Of a DNA stretch of 64,000 nt, positions 56,173 to 64,000 are shown piece after piece. The DNA is from Litoreibacter albidus (GTDB lineage: Bacteria > Pseudomonadota > Alphaproteobacteria > Rhodobacterales > Rhodobacteraceae). The DNA is taken from contig NZ_FNOI01000004.1 in NCBI RefSeq assembly GCF_900107015.1, forward strand, positions 248,001-312,000, given 5' to 3'. The first letter of the stretch is position 1, and each line of letters begins with the position of its first letter. Both the position numbers and the translations under genes were made by a program. The notes under the pieces are model-generated. The model worked only from the letters and a program-made list of their open reading frames with translations, made no database searches and was not told the DNA's origin.

Positions 56173-57720
56173 TTAGTGGTGGCTGGTGTTGAGCTGACGC
56201 TCTAGCCACTGGGAATATTGCGAGATCGAGTAGCACACGACGAAGAAGAGCAAGGCACCAAAGCCGTACACTTCCCAGTAAACACTGGTCCACTCGGTCG
56301 AGTTTTGAATGGGGCCACGGATCATACCGACCAGATCGAACATCGAGATGATCGACACTAGCGTGGTATCCTTGAACAGCCCCACCGCGACATTCACGAT
56401 GCCTGGAATAGAGATTTTCAAAGCCTGCGGCAGAATGATCAAACGGGTCGCTTGGTTGTAGTTCAGACCAAGACTATCCGCTGCCTCGTATTGACCTTTC
56501 GGCAGGGCCGCGAGGCCCCCACGGATCACCTCGGCAATATATGCCGCAGAGAACAACGTGATCATGATGATAACGCGCAAGATCAGATCGAAGTTGGATT
56601 CAGGCGGCAGGAAATACGCGAGCATCACGTTCGCCACGAACAGCAGCGTGATCAATGGAACGCCACGGATAAACTCGATGAACACCACACAGACGCCCTT
56701 GATCAGCGGCATAGGCGATTGACGACCAAGTGCAAGCAAGATGCCCAAAGGCACCGACAACGACACGCAGATCGTACCCAACAACATGTTGAGCATGAAG
56801 CCCCCCATGTCACGCGATGCAACGGCTTCCAGCTCAATCGGAACGACCGAATTCAGCGCCATCCAGATCGGAGCCAGCAAGAAGCTGAAGGCGACGTATG
56901 CGAACAGCAGGGACGCCACGATTGATACCAGCCCGCCATCCTCAAAGCTGTTGTAGATCGCGTAGCCCACGAAGATGCCCATAGGAACACAGAACACGAA
57001 CGCGAAAACAGCCATGACCCAGAACACGCCATAGGCAATCGTTGCAATAGCACCTTCGGTGCCGACCGAGTTCGCGATGAACACCAACTCTTTTGCACCG
57101 ATGAACAGCAAGTAGGCCAAGCCAATGCCACAAATCCCGCCGATGACAGCCGACACGATCTGGCGAAAGTTGACGGGGATTTGCGCAGAGATCAGCCGGA
57201 ATACCAGCACGGTCGCGATGATCAGCCCCAGAATAGTCAACGGGAACCAAAGTGACCCGCCCCAAATCAGCCAGAACGCCAAGAAGGGGTAGAAGGCTGT
57301 GAAGAACAGCAACTTGCGGGGCAGCGACGCAAACAATGCTGGCGCGGCGGCAACAACCAACAGGATGAAGGCCACCAGAATGCGCCAGTACCCGTCAGGC
57401 GGGTACTTAAAGCCAAAGACCAAGTGGTCCCACCGATCAACGAGTACCGCAAAGCAAGCACCCGTTGCGCCGTCCAAGATGTCGAGACATTCCTTACGGC
57501 TGCTGGCCTCCCAAACACCGTTATAGAACCACGGGAAGACGAAGACGGCGAAGCGCGCCACAAAGTAGATCGCGACTAATGTCAGGACAGTGTTGAACAC
57601 CCCCGAGAACAAGTTCTCACGAACCCACTTTACGGCACCGGCCTCTGTAACAGGTGGCGGGGACGGTGGAATTTGCGTTTCGCGAACGAAGGCGACGGTT
57701 TGAGCGTGTGTATCTGACAT
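56173..57720 (-). CDS. aapM: General L-amino acid ABC transporter permease, extended
   Basis: A permease of the AapM/BztC group. The C-terminal half (from about residue 310) is the classic HisM-like domain with the EAA loop ([24 protein letters not shown]). At 515 residues it is about 80-130 longer than AapM or BztC proteins I know. The extra length is in a block of membrane segments at about 130-300, between an N-terminal helix and the canonical domain. It lies two bases from aapQ. Confidence 0.92.
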   Translation of the reverse strand: MSDTHAQTVAFVRETQIPPSPPPVTEAGAVKWVRENLFSGVFNTVLTLVAIYFVARFAVFVFPWFYNGVWEASSRKECLDILDGATGACFAVLVDRWDHLVFGFKYPPDGYWRILVAFILLVVAAAPALFASLPRKLLFFTAFYPFLAFWLIWGGSLWFPLTILGLIIATVLVFRLISAQIPVNFRQIVSAVIGGICGIGLAYLLFIGAKELVFIANSVGTEGAIATIAYGVFWVMAVFAFVFCVPMGIFVGYAIYNSFEDGGLVSIVASLLFAYVAFSFLLAPIWMALNSVVPIELEAVASRDMGGFMLNMLLGTICVSLSVPLGILLALGRQSPMPLIKGVCVVFIEFIRGVPLITLLFVANVMLAYFLPPESNFDLILRVIIMITLFSAAYIAEVIRGGLAALPKGQYEAADSLGLNYNQATRLIILPQALKISIPGIVNVAVGLFKDTTLVSIISMFDLVGMIRGPIQNSTEWTSVYWEVYGFGALLFFVVCYSISQYSQWLERQLNTSHH

Positions 57721-57721
57721 C

Positions 57722-58939
57722 TCAGCGTTCCTTCAGCTTCATTGAGTTGTTGTAGATATTCATGAAGAACGAAATCGCCAGCGAGATGATGAGGTAAAAC
57801 AGCATCAGCAGCAGCACGGATTCAATGGCACGTCCGGTTTGAAGCAAAGTAATGCCCCCCAGCGTTCCCGTCAGATCCATGTAGCCCACTGCAATAGCCA
57901 GCGAGGAGTTCTTGGTAATGTTTAGGTACTGCGAAATCAGCGGCGGGATAATGACCCGCAGCGCTTGCGGCAAGATCACAAGGTTCATAATCCGACCCGG
58001 ACGGAGTCCCAGCGCGCCAGCGGCTTCGCTTTGGCCTTTGGAGATCGCCAAAATACCGGCCCGCACGTTCTCAGCGATAAAGGCACCCGTGTAAATTGCC
58101 AACGCAAACCACAGGGCAATCAGCGATCCCCGAATTTGTGCGCCACCTTGAAAGTTGAAACCTTTCAACGCAGGGTAGTCCAACGTAATGGGCGATCCGA
58201 GCACAATCTGCGCCAGGATTGCAGGGATAAAGAACAGCGCGACAGACGGCCAGAAGGTCGGCACCATCTTACCGTGATCGAAGAGCTGTTTGCGCGCGTA
58301 GCGGCGGTACATGAAGATGCCAACGATTGAAGCAAGGAAGACGCCGACAACCAGGAGGGAGCCCGGCCCCCAGATAGGGGCAGGCAGATAAACACCACGG
58401 TTGGTGACCGCGATGGAATCAAACAACCACATCGACGCGGTCGCATTGTCACCGCGGAACGCCCGTGGCGCGGGCGTGGCGTTGATCATTATTGAGAAAA
58501 TGATGAGAATCCAGATCAGCACCGGCACGTTGCGGAAGATTTCCACGTAGAACGCCATGATTTTGCGCACCAGCCAGTTTGGCGACAGGCGCAGAACGCC
58601 GGCAACGACGCCGATGATGGTGGCTGTGACGCAGCCAAGAACCGCCACGATGAGCGTATTCAGCAGCCCGACCATAGCGGCGCGGCCATGGGTATCCTGA
58701 CTGTCGTAGGAAATCGGGCGTTGGTTGATGTCGTAACCAGCCTGCGCGCCAAGAAAATCGTAGGAGATGTTCAACCCGGCCTCAGCCAGATTTCGCACAA
58801 GATTGCCGCCGATAAAGGCCATGGTCGCGATGATCGCTACCAGCGCGATGAACTGAAATGTAAGAGAGCGGTAGCGCGTATCGTTCAACAGCATAGAAAG
58901 CCGGAACGACTCCTTATGGGGGTCGGCTATTGTCGTCAT
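57722..58939 (-). CDS. aapQ: General L-amino acid ABC transporter permease
   Basis: A 405-residue permease of the AapQ/BztB group with about eight membrane segments and the EAA loop in ENVRAGILAISKGQSEAAGALGLRPG. It starts MTTIADPHKESF. Unlike AapM, its length matches the family. It follows aapJ after an attenuator-type hairpin. Confidence 0.94.
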   Translation of the reverse strand: MTTIADPHKESFRLSMLLNDTRYRSLTFQFIALVAIIATMAFIGGNLVRNLAEAGLNISYDFLGAQAGYDINQRPISYDSQDTHGRAAMVGLLNTLIVAVLGCVTATIIGVVAGVLRLSPNWLVRKIMAFYVEIFRNVPVLIWILIIFSIMINATPAPRAFRGDNATASMWLFDSIAVTNRGVYLPAPIWGPGSLLVVGVFLASIVGIFMYRRYARKQLFDHGKMVPTFWPSVALFFIPAILAQIVLGSPITLDYPALKGFNFQGGAQIRGSLIALWFALAIYTGAFIAENVRAGILAISKGQSEAAGALGLRPGRIMNLVILPQALRVIIPPLISQYLNITKNSSLAIAVGYMDLTGTLGGITLLQTGRAIESVLLLMLFYLIISLAISFFMNIYNNSMKLKER

Positions 58940-59044
58940 CTGGGACGTTCCCTGTCTAGGCCGGCGCTTATGAAATGCACGTCATTTGCGCGTGCGGTGC
59001 TGCCAGCTCTTTATTGTTTTGGTCTGGTGTCTTGGAGGTGAAAA

Positions 59045-59067
59045 GGGGCGCGAAACAATCGCGCCCC
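59045..59067 (-). promoter_or_regulatory. Stem-loop between aapJ and aapQ
   Basis: GGGGCGCGA and TCGCGCCCC form a perfect 9-bp stem with a five-base loop. On the minus strand it is followed by TTTTCAC, so it acts as a partial terminator giving more AapJ than permeases. It starts 15 bases after the aapJ stop. Confidence 0.75.
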
Positions 59068-59081
59068 CTTCCGATCAGGTT

Positions 59082-60098
59082 CTAGCGGAACGGTGGCGAG
59101 TAGATCAGGCCGCCGTCAGTCCACTGTGCGTTCAAGCCACGGGCCAGACCGATTGGGGTCGCAGCGCCGATGTTTTGCTCGAAGATTTCGCCGTAGTTAC
59201 CAGCAACACCCAGTGCAGCTTTTGCCCAGCCAGCGTCCAGGCCCAGCATGGAACCCAGTTCACCTTCGGTGCCCAGAAGACGGTTGATCTCCGGGTTCTC
59301 GGTACCTGCGGACAGCTCTTCAAGGTTCACGGAAGTCACGTTCAGCTCTTCAGCGGAGATCAGTGCGTTCAGTGTCCAACGCGCGATATCTGCCCATTCG
59401 TTGTCGCCGTGACGGACCAGCGGGCCGAGTGGCTCTTTCGAGATGATTTCTGGCAGCAGAACGTGTGCTGTTGGGTCTTCGAAGTTCGCACGCTGAGCAG
59501 CCAGAGCGGATGCGTCAGTTGTGTAAACGTCACAAGCGCCAGCGATGTACTGCTGAACAGCTTCTGCACCGGTTTCGATCGGAACTGGCTCATAAGAGAT
59601 GTTGTTCGCGCGGAAGAAGTCCGCGAGGTTCAGCTCTGTTGTTGTACCAGTTTGGATACAAACGGTCGCGCCGTCCAGATCTTTAGCGGATGCAACGCCC
59701 AGCTCTTTTGGAACCATGAAGCCTTGGCCATCGTAGTAGTTTACGCCGATGAATTCGAACTTCAGGTCAACGTCACGGGAGAATGTCCAAGTCGTGTTAC
59801 GTGCCAACAGGTCGATTTCGCCGGAAGCCAGCGCGGTGAAGCGTGTCTTACCAGTTGTCGGAACAAACTCGACAGCATTGCCGTCACCCAGAACAGCAGC
59901 GGCAACAGCGCGGCAAACTGCAACGTCGAAACCCTGCCATACACCGCTTGCGTCTGGCTCAGCAAAGCCTGGAACGCCAGTCGTCACGCCGCAGTTCAGC
60001 TTGCCGCGTGCTTTTACTTCGTCAAGCGTGGCTGCCGATGCACCGCCGGCAACGATGCCAGCAACTGTCAGGGCGCCAAGAAAAACGGATTTTTTCAT
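59082..60098 (-). CDS. aapJ: General L-amino acid ABC transporter binding protein
   Basis: A 338-residue periplasmic receptor of the AapJ/BztA group. The signal peptide MKKSVFLGALTVAGIVAGGASAA is followed by TLDEVKARGKLNCGVTTGVPGFAEPD and a long C-terminal domain typical of the family. It binds several L-amino acids. The start was chosen at MKKSV with a GAGGTAAA site; longer open frame upstream is leader. It is first in aapJQMP, with a short palindrome about 180 bases upstream. Confidence 0.95.
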   Translation of the reverse strand: MKKSVFLGALTVAGIVAGGASAATLDEVKARGKLNCGVTTGVPGFAEPDASGVWQGFDVAVCRAVAAAVLGDGNAVEFVPTTGKTRFTALASGEIDLLARNTTWTFSRDVDLKFEFIGVNYYDGQGFMVPKELGVASAKDLDGATVCIQTGTTTELNLADFFRANNISYEPVPIETGAEAVQQYIAGACDVYTTDASALAAQRANFEDPTAHVLLPEIISKEPLGPLVRHGDNEWADIARWTLNALISAEELNVTSVNLEELSAGTENPEINRLLGTEGELGSMLGLDAGWAKAALGVAGNYGEIFEQNIGAATPIGLARGLNAQWTDGGLIYSPPFR

Positions 60099-60271
60099 AT
60101 TTACCTCTTCCTGATGGTCCACCCCTTTTGGCGGGGCGGTTTTTCCGGCCGAGTGAAAGGCCGGTATAGATACGAAGGGATGCAATATCCCTTGGTGAGC
60201 CTGAATAAGGGCAAATCGGCGAACGAACGTCAAGGTAATACGCCAGATTTCCCCTAGGTCAGCGGGGGCAT

Positions 60272-60285
60272 TTTTTCATGAAAAA
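60272..60285. promoter_or_regulatory. 14-bp palindrome upstream of aapJ
   Basis: TTTTTCATGAAAAA is a perfect palindrome about 175 bases before the aapJ start, between aapJ and the ATP12 gene. It could be a regulator site for the amino-acid transporter; it has no match to a motif I know. Confidence 0.35.
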
Positions 60286-60345
60286 TAGCGGCTTTGATGA
60301 AAAAAGGAGAGAAAGTATCACATTATTAGCCATTTCGCGCCAACC

Positions 60346-61053
60346 TCAGGCACATAGCCGGAAGAAGGCCTCCGCGCGGATCAGATCCCGTTTTTTTAGC
60401 GCTGCTTGGGCTTCTGCCTCTTCATCAGCCCCCCATTGCGCGATTTGCCAGCTTTCATCGATTCGACTTAAGTCCCATACCTGTTCGGCTGTAAGTCTGT
60501 CTCGGGTGACCGCGAGTCCGAGAATCAACGAGCCAGAGATCGCCACGAGATCATGGAAAGCGGTCAGCTGAAACGCATCGAAATCAGCCACATGGGCATG
60601 CAACGTTGCAAGCGATTTAGGGTCTTGCGGCGCGTGCATAACTCCGGTGCGCAGCAAAAGCGGCGCGCCAAGGTCAGTGGCGGACCAATCGACGAGCGGA
60701 TCCCAGCCAGCAGCCTGAGCAGCCACCAATCCATCCGGACCCTCCGCACGATAGCATAGCAAATCGCTGTCTCCGTAAGCCGACAACATATCTACGACCT
60801 CGGCGTGTTGCGTCGCTACCTTATCCAGCGCCGCGTTCGCCGCACGGGTGACGGGCATGCTCAGCGGGTCGACCTTCTCGACTTGGGCGTCCCATTCGGC
60901 GCGCATGGCATCGGCCATAGCCTGCGTCGGAACGATCACCGGCGTCTTCAAAGGTGTCCGCACAGGCCGACCATCCAGATGCACGGCGAAGCCACCATCG
61001 ACCTCCTCAGCGCTTACATTTTTCCAAAAGCGTTTCGCGGCCCAATCACTCAT
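60346..61053 (-). CDS. ATP12 family chaperone
   Basis: A 235-residue protein homologous to the mitochondrial F1-ATPase assembly factor ATP12: WAAKRFWKNVSAEEVDGGFAVHLDGRPVRTPLKTP at the N-terminus, and DSDLLCYRAEGPDGLVAAQ near residue 110. It probably binds the alpha subunit of F1 during assembly in the cytoplasm. Its ATG overlaps the upstream HAD gene stop. Confidence 0.93.
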   Translation of the reverse strand: MSDWAAKRFWKNVSAEEVDGGFAVHLDGRPVRTPLKTPVIVPTQAMADAMRAEWDAQVEKVDPLSMPVTRAANAALDKVATQHAEVVDMLSAYGDSDLLCYRAEGPDGLVAAQAAGWDPLVDWSATDLGAPLLLRTGVMHAPQDPKSLATLHAHVADFDAFQLTAFHDLVAISGSLILGLAVTRDRLTAEQVWDLSRIDESWQIAQWGADEEAEAQAALKKRDLIRAEAFFRLCA

Positions 61054-61733
61054 AGGGAAGCTCTCCAAATCTTGTTCAAGGCGGCGTCGAGGTCCGCATA
61101 GTCATCTATCAACAGGTTTGCACGGGGCTGCAGGACTTCGGCTGTGTGGTAGCCCCAGCATACTCCCACGGACGCGATTTTTGCGTTGTTAGCCATGTCC
61201 ATGTCGTAGCTCGTGTCACCAATCATCACCGTATGGGCCGCCTCAACGCCTGCGTCATACATGCAGCGCTCCAGCATGGAGGGATGCGGCTTGGAGGGAT
61301 GATCATCGGCAACCTGCGTCGTCACAAAAAAGTGGCGCAACTTATGGGCGTCCAGCAGATGATCCAAACCCCTGCGCGACTTGCCAGTCGCAATGCCCAG
61401 CAAAACGTTGTCTTGCGCGTGAAGCCGCTTAATCGCGTCCAGCGCACCTGGGTAGAGCGGGCTGCTATCCGTGCTTTTACGCAGCTTGCGCGAGGTCCTG
61501 AACGACGTCTTATACCCCTCAACCAGTGTATCGCCGTGCGCACCATACAGCGCGGGCGCAAGCTTCTGGAACGCCGCTGGCAACGACAGGCCGACAATGC
61601 CCAATATCTCGGCCCGCGACGGCACCGGCTGACCGATGGCAGTGAACGTTGTCGTCATCGCTGCGACGATGTCGTCTTGACTATCCACCAGCGTCCCGTC
61701 GACGTCAAAAATGACGAGCTTTAGCTCTGCCAT
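61050..61733 (-). CDS. HAD family phosphatase (phosphoglycolate phosphatase-like)
   Basis: A 227-residue HAD hydrolase. Motif I is IFDVDGTLVDS with the nucleophilic aspartate at residue 9 and the acid at 11, motif II is LGIATGKS, and motif IV is MIGDTSYDMDMA. The size and cap placement fit Gph. The HAD family often remains broad, so the substrate is tentative. It overlaps the pseudouridine synthase stop by 13 bases. Confidence 0.88.
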   Translation of the reverse strand: MAELKLVIFDVDGTLVDSQDDIVAAMTTTFTAIGQPVPSRAEILGIVGLSLPAAFQKLAPALYGAHGDTLVEGYKTSFRTSRKLRKSTDSSPLYPGALDAIKRLHAQDNVLLGIATGKSRRGLDHLLDAHKLRHFFVTTQVADDHPSKPHPSMLERCMYDAGVEAAHTVMIGDTSYDMDMANNAKIASVGVCWGYHTAEVLQPRANLLIDDYADLDAALNKIWRASL

Positions 61734-62779
61734 TTCTCATCCGCATCGAAGGGGTCATTCGGCACATCGTTCTCGGTCCAGCCAAGGAAGTCCCACGTGC
61801 GCTGCATGTGATCCGGCAATTCGGCGCGAAGGGTCACAATCTTGCCAGTCACCGGATGTTCAAACTCAAGCGACCGCGCGTGCAGGTGCATCTTCTTGCT
61901 AATCTCATCACCCAGCTGGGAGCCCCAGCCGTCACCCATGTTTTCCTGACCAGACCCGCCGTATTTGCCATCACCCACGATAGGATGACCCATTTCAGCC
62001 ATATGCGCGCGCAGTTGGTGCGTTCGACCCGTTACCGGAACCAACGCCATCCATGATGCCCGTTGCCCGAGGAAGCAAAGCGTTGCGTAGTCTGTCTGCG
62101 CGCGTTTTGCGTTCGGAGTCTGTGCGACCTCGTTCGGGTGGACGCAGTGCATCTTCTCGCCCTCGCCGCCTTTACCATGGCCGGGCGCTTTCATGAGGCC
62201 GTATTTGATCGTCCCGATCTTCGGGTATGGGACGCCAGCGACCATCGCCCAGTAGATCTTGCGCGTGCCGTGGTGACGGAAAGCAGCTGTCAACGCTGTC
62301 GCCATCGCAGGCGTACGCGCCAAAACCAACACGCCAGAGGTATCTTTATCCAAGCGGTGAACAAGTCGCGGTGTGTCATGCCGATCAAAGCTTAGCGCCG
62401 CCGCCATACCGTCAACATGCCGCGTCGTCTTTGAACCGCCCTGAACCGCCAAACCTGGTGGTTTATTCAAAGCGATAATGTGGTCATCCTTATAGATCAC
62501 GCAGTTGCGGATCATCTCCGCGTCAGCCTTGGAGACGTGCGGCATGCGCGTCTGCGCCTCCATGTCCTCCTCAGTCGGGAGCGGCGGGATACGCACCTCT
62601 TGCCCCGGCCCGACGCGGGTGTTCGATTTTACGCGCCCACCGTCAACGCGAATCTCGCCCTTGCGGCACATCTTCTCGATGCGGCCCTGAGGAACATGCG
62701 GGAATTGCTTGCGGAACCAACGGTCGAGCCGCTGCTCTGCCTCGTCGGGGCCAATTTTCAGGGTTTGTACCTTGCTCAT
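61721..62779 (-). CDS. RluC/RluD family pseudouridine synthase
   Basis: A 352-residue enzyme making pseudouridine in rRNA. An S4 RNA-binding domain (about 5-70, AEQRLDRWFRKQF) precedes the catalytic domain with HRLDKDTSGVLVLARTP, where the aspartate is the nucleophile. RluC specificity (23S positions 955, 2504 and 2580) is suggested by length, but not proven. It overlaps crcB at its start. Confidence 0.92.
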   Translation of the reverse strand: MSKVQTLKIGPDEAEQRLDRWFRKQFPHVPQGRIEKMCRKGEIRVDGGRVKSNTRVGPGQEVRIPPLPTEEDMEAQTRMPHVSKADAEMIRNCVIYKDDHIIALNKPPGLAVQGGSKTTRHVDGMAAALSFDRHDTPRLVHRLDKDTSGVLVLARTPAMATALTAAFRHHGTRKIYWAMVAGVPYPKIGTIKYGLMKAPGHGKGGEGEKMHCVHPNEVAQTPNAKRAQTDYATLCFLGQRASWMALVPVTGRTHQLRAHMAEMGHPIVGDGKYGGSGQENMGDGWGSQLGDEISKKMHLHARSLEFEHPVTGKIVTLRAELPDHMQRTWDFLGWTENDVPNDPFDADEKWQS

Positions 62780-63153
62780 GCGAATAGTCCTCTGGCGATC
62801 ATCACGCCTGCGATCAGTCCAGCGATGGACAGTGTAACGGAAGCGAGCACGTATAGACCGGCTGCGCCCGTCTGGCCACGCTCAAATAGGGTGTATGCCT
62901 CTAGGGAAAAGGCTGAAAACGTCGTGAAGCCACCCAAAAGGCCGGTCATCACGAAGGGGTTCAAGTGTGTGTTGGCGGTTTTGGCCGCAAACACAACGAA
63001 GAGCCCCATCACAAAGCTGCCCACCACGTTGACCGATAGCACCGCCAGCGGAAACCCCGAGCCGGACAGCTTGAGAACGCCAACGCTCGCCAGAAACCGC
63101 AGCGCAGCGCCAATGGCCCCACCAAGGGCAACTTGAAGAGTGGTGTAAAACAT
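62776..63153 (-). CDS. crcB: Fluoride ion channel CrcB (Fluc)
   Basis: A 125-residue four-helix protein with the Fluc motifs GGAIGAALRFL, NVVGSFVMGL and TGLLGGFTTFSAFSLE. Dimers form fluoride-selective channels that protect against fluoride. The start at MFYTTLQ was chosen to place the first helix properly. ATGA overlap with the pseudouridine synthase gene downstream; no fluoride riboswitch was seen upstream. Confidence 0.94.
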   Translation of the reverse strand: MFYTTLQVALGGAIGAALRFLASVGVLKLSGSGFPLAVLSVNVVGSFVMGLFVVFAAKTANTHLNPFVMTGLLGGFTTFSAFSLEAYTLFERGQTGAAGLYVLASVTLSIAGLIAGVMIARGLFA

Positions 63154-63184
63154 GGGCGTTCTCTGTGCCCTGCTTAGGCCAGAG

Positions 63185-64000
63185 TCAAGTTTCGCGTTTC
63201 GCCCGCAGCTTGGTAAAGTAATCAACCCGCCGCTTCAATTCCCTCTCGAACCCGCGCTCGACCGGTGTGTAGTAAACGCCGCGCTTCATGGTTTCAGGAA
63301 AGTAGTTCTGCCCAGAAAAGGCGTCTTCCGCGTCATGATCATACGCATAACCATCGCCGTAGCCTTGATCCTTCATCAGAGCCGTCGGCGCATTCAAGAT
63401 GTGTTTGGGTGGAGGTTCGGACCCAGTTTTCTTGGCTGCGGCCATCGCGTTCTTATACGCCGCATAGCCCGCGTTCGATTTCGGGGCGAGCGCCAGATAG
63501 GTGACGGCCTGCGCCAGCGCCAACTCCCCCTCTGGCGAGCCTAGACGTTCATAAGTTTCCCACGCATCAAGGCAAACGCGATGCGCATTCGTGTCTGCCA
63601 ACCCGATATCCTCAACCGCCATACGGGTAATGCGGCGTGCCAGATATCTGGGATCTTCGCCGCCCGTCAACATGCGGGCATACCAGTAGAGCGCCGCGTC
63701 AGGGTCAGAACCGCGCACGGATTTGTGTAATGCGCTGATCAAGTTGTAATGGCTATCACCCGACTTGTCGTATTGCGCCGCGCGGCGCATCAGACGTTTC
63801 CCCAAACCTTCTGGCGTCAGCTTTTCACTCAATGTCCAAGCGCTGATTTGCTCGATCAAATTAAGTAAGCTTCGCCCGTCTCCGTCCGCCATTTCCAAAA
63901 GGGCCGCGCGGGCCTCCGGATCAAGCAGCAGCGGCTTGTTGAAGTCTTTCTCGGCGCGCTGCGCCAGTCGTTCCAAATCGGCCAAGGACAACCGCGTGAG
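63185..64000 (-). CDS. rarA: Replication-associated recombination protein RarA (partial)
   Basis: Only the last 271 residues are present; the gene runs off the right edge. The visible part is the C-terminal half of RarA/MgsA: the lid region with DPEARAALLEMADGDGRSLLNLIEQ (sensor 2 arginine near GDGRSLLN), then DKSGDSHYNLISALHKSVRGSDPDAALYWYARML, PLYLARRITRMAVEDIGLAD-type segment, and a terminal ERGFERELKRRVDYF. RarA is an AAA+ protein at stalled replication forks. It lies 31 bases before crcB. Confidence 0.92.
   Translation of the reverse strand, partial: LTRLSLADLERLAQRAEKDFNKPLLLDPEARAALLEMADGDGRSLLNLIEQISAWTLSEKLTPEGLGKRLMRRAAQYDKSGDSHYNLISALHKSVRGSDPDAALYWYARMLTGGEDPRYLARRITRMAVEDIGLADTNAHRVCLDAWETYERLGSPEGELALAQAVTYLALAPKSNAGYAAYKNAMAAAKKTGSEPPPKHILNAPTALMKDQGYGDGYAYDHDAEDAFSGQNYFPETMKRGVYYTPVERGFERELKRRVDYFTKLRAKRET

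Overview
The window looks like chromosomal DNA of an alphaproteobacterium of the Rhodobacterales (Roseobacter group). Four things point there: the GC-rich codon use, a suc cluster whose SucB carries two lipoyl domains, the rpmH-rnpA-yidD / yidC-MOSC-engB-argB gene set, and an aapJQMP (bztABCD-like) amino-acid transporter. No taxonomic search was possible, so this is inferred from gene content and protein style.

About 0-16.6 kb is a TCA-cycle region on the plus strand: mdh, sucC, sucD, sucA, sucB and lpdA. It is interrupted by accessory genes. Between sucD and sucA lie three small secreted proteins of one apparent family, a decayed fragment of a fourth, and a DUF805 membrane protein. Between sucB and lpdA lie an L,D-transpeptidase and a MAPEG protein. 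A glycine/serine-rich secreted protein with an upstream CtrA-type box and a glycosyltransferase separate mdh from sucC. No sdh genes are present. Two TGTGATCACA palindromes 21 bp apart precede sucC, and the same palindrome lies directly upstream of a GntR/FCD regulator at 17.3 kb.

About 16.6-29 kb holds a minus-strand operon for a tripartite tricarboxylate transporter (tctCBA) with an AtuA-family protein, a DUF4387 protein and the GntR regulator. Divergent from it is a tctDE two-component system followed by an overlapping periplasmic binding protein. A tandem 11-bp repeat between the two operons is a good candidate response-regulator site. A di-heme cytochrome c peroxidase then converges on a CRTAC1/ASPIC-UnbV repeat protein, which overlaps a ROK-family (XylR-like) repressor.

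About 29-37.7 kb is a complete D-xylose operon (xylF, xylH, xylG, xylB, xylA). After it comes a three-gene overlapping set: a Pr6Pr-type membrane protein, a class A beta-lactamase-fold protein that has lost its catalytic residues, and a small secreted cysteine protein. A possible IS3 remnant and tRNA-Arg(ACG) close this part.

About 37.8-55.4 kb has an orphan sensor kinase, a flavin disulfide reductase with a TVP38/TMEM64 protein, and rpmH-rnpA-yidD. Next is a pirin / acetyltransferase / esterase / ring-cleaving dioxygenase group with a divergent LysR regulator, probably for quinone or aromatic stress. Then come ttcA, an EAL protein, yidC-MOSC-engB, argB, and a fatty-acid-hydroxylase / ferredoxin-like / SixA set. 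About 55.4-64 kb, on the minus strand, holds aapJQMP and then rarA (cut by the window edge), crcB, an RluC-type pseudouridine synthase, a phosphoglycolate-phosphatase-like HAD protein and an ATP12 family chaperone.

The least explained parts are the secreted-protein array inside the suc cluster, the beta-lactamase-fold pseudoenzyme set, and the TTT/AtuA/DUF4387 operon together with the operator it shares with sucC.
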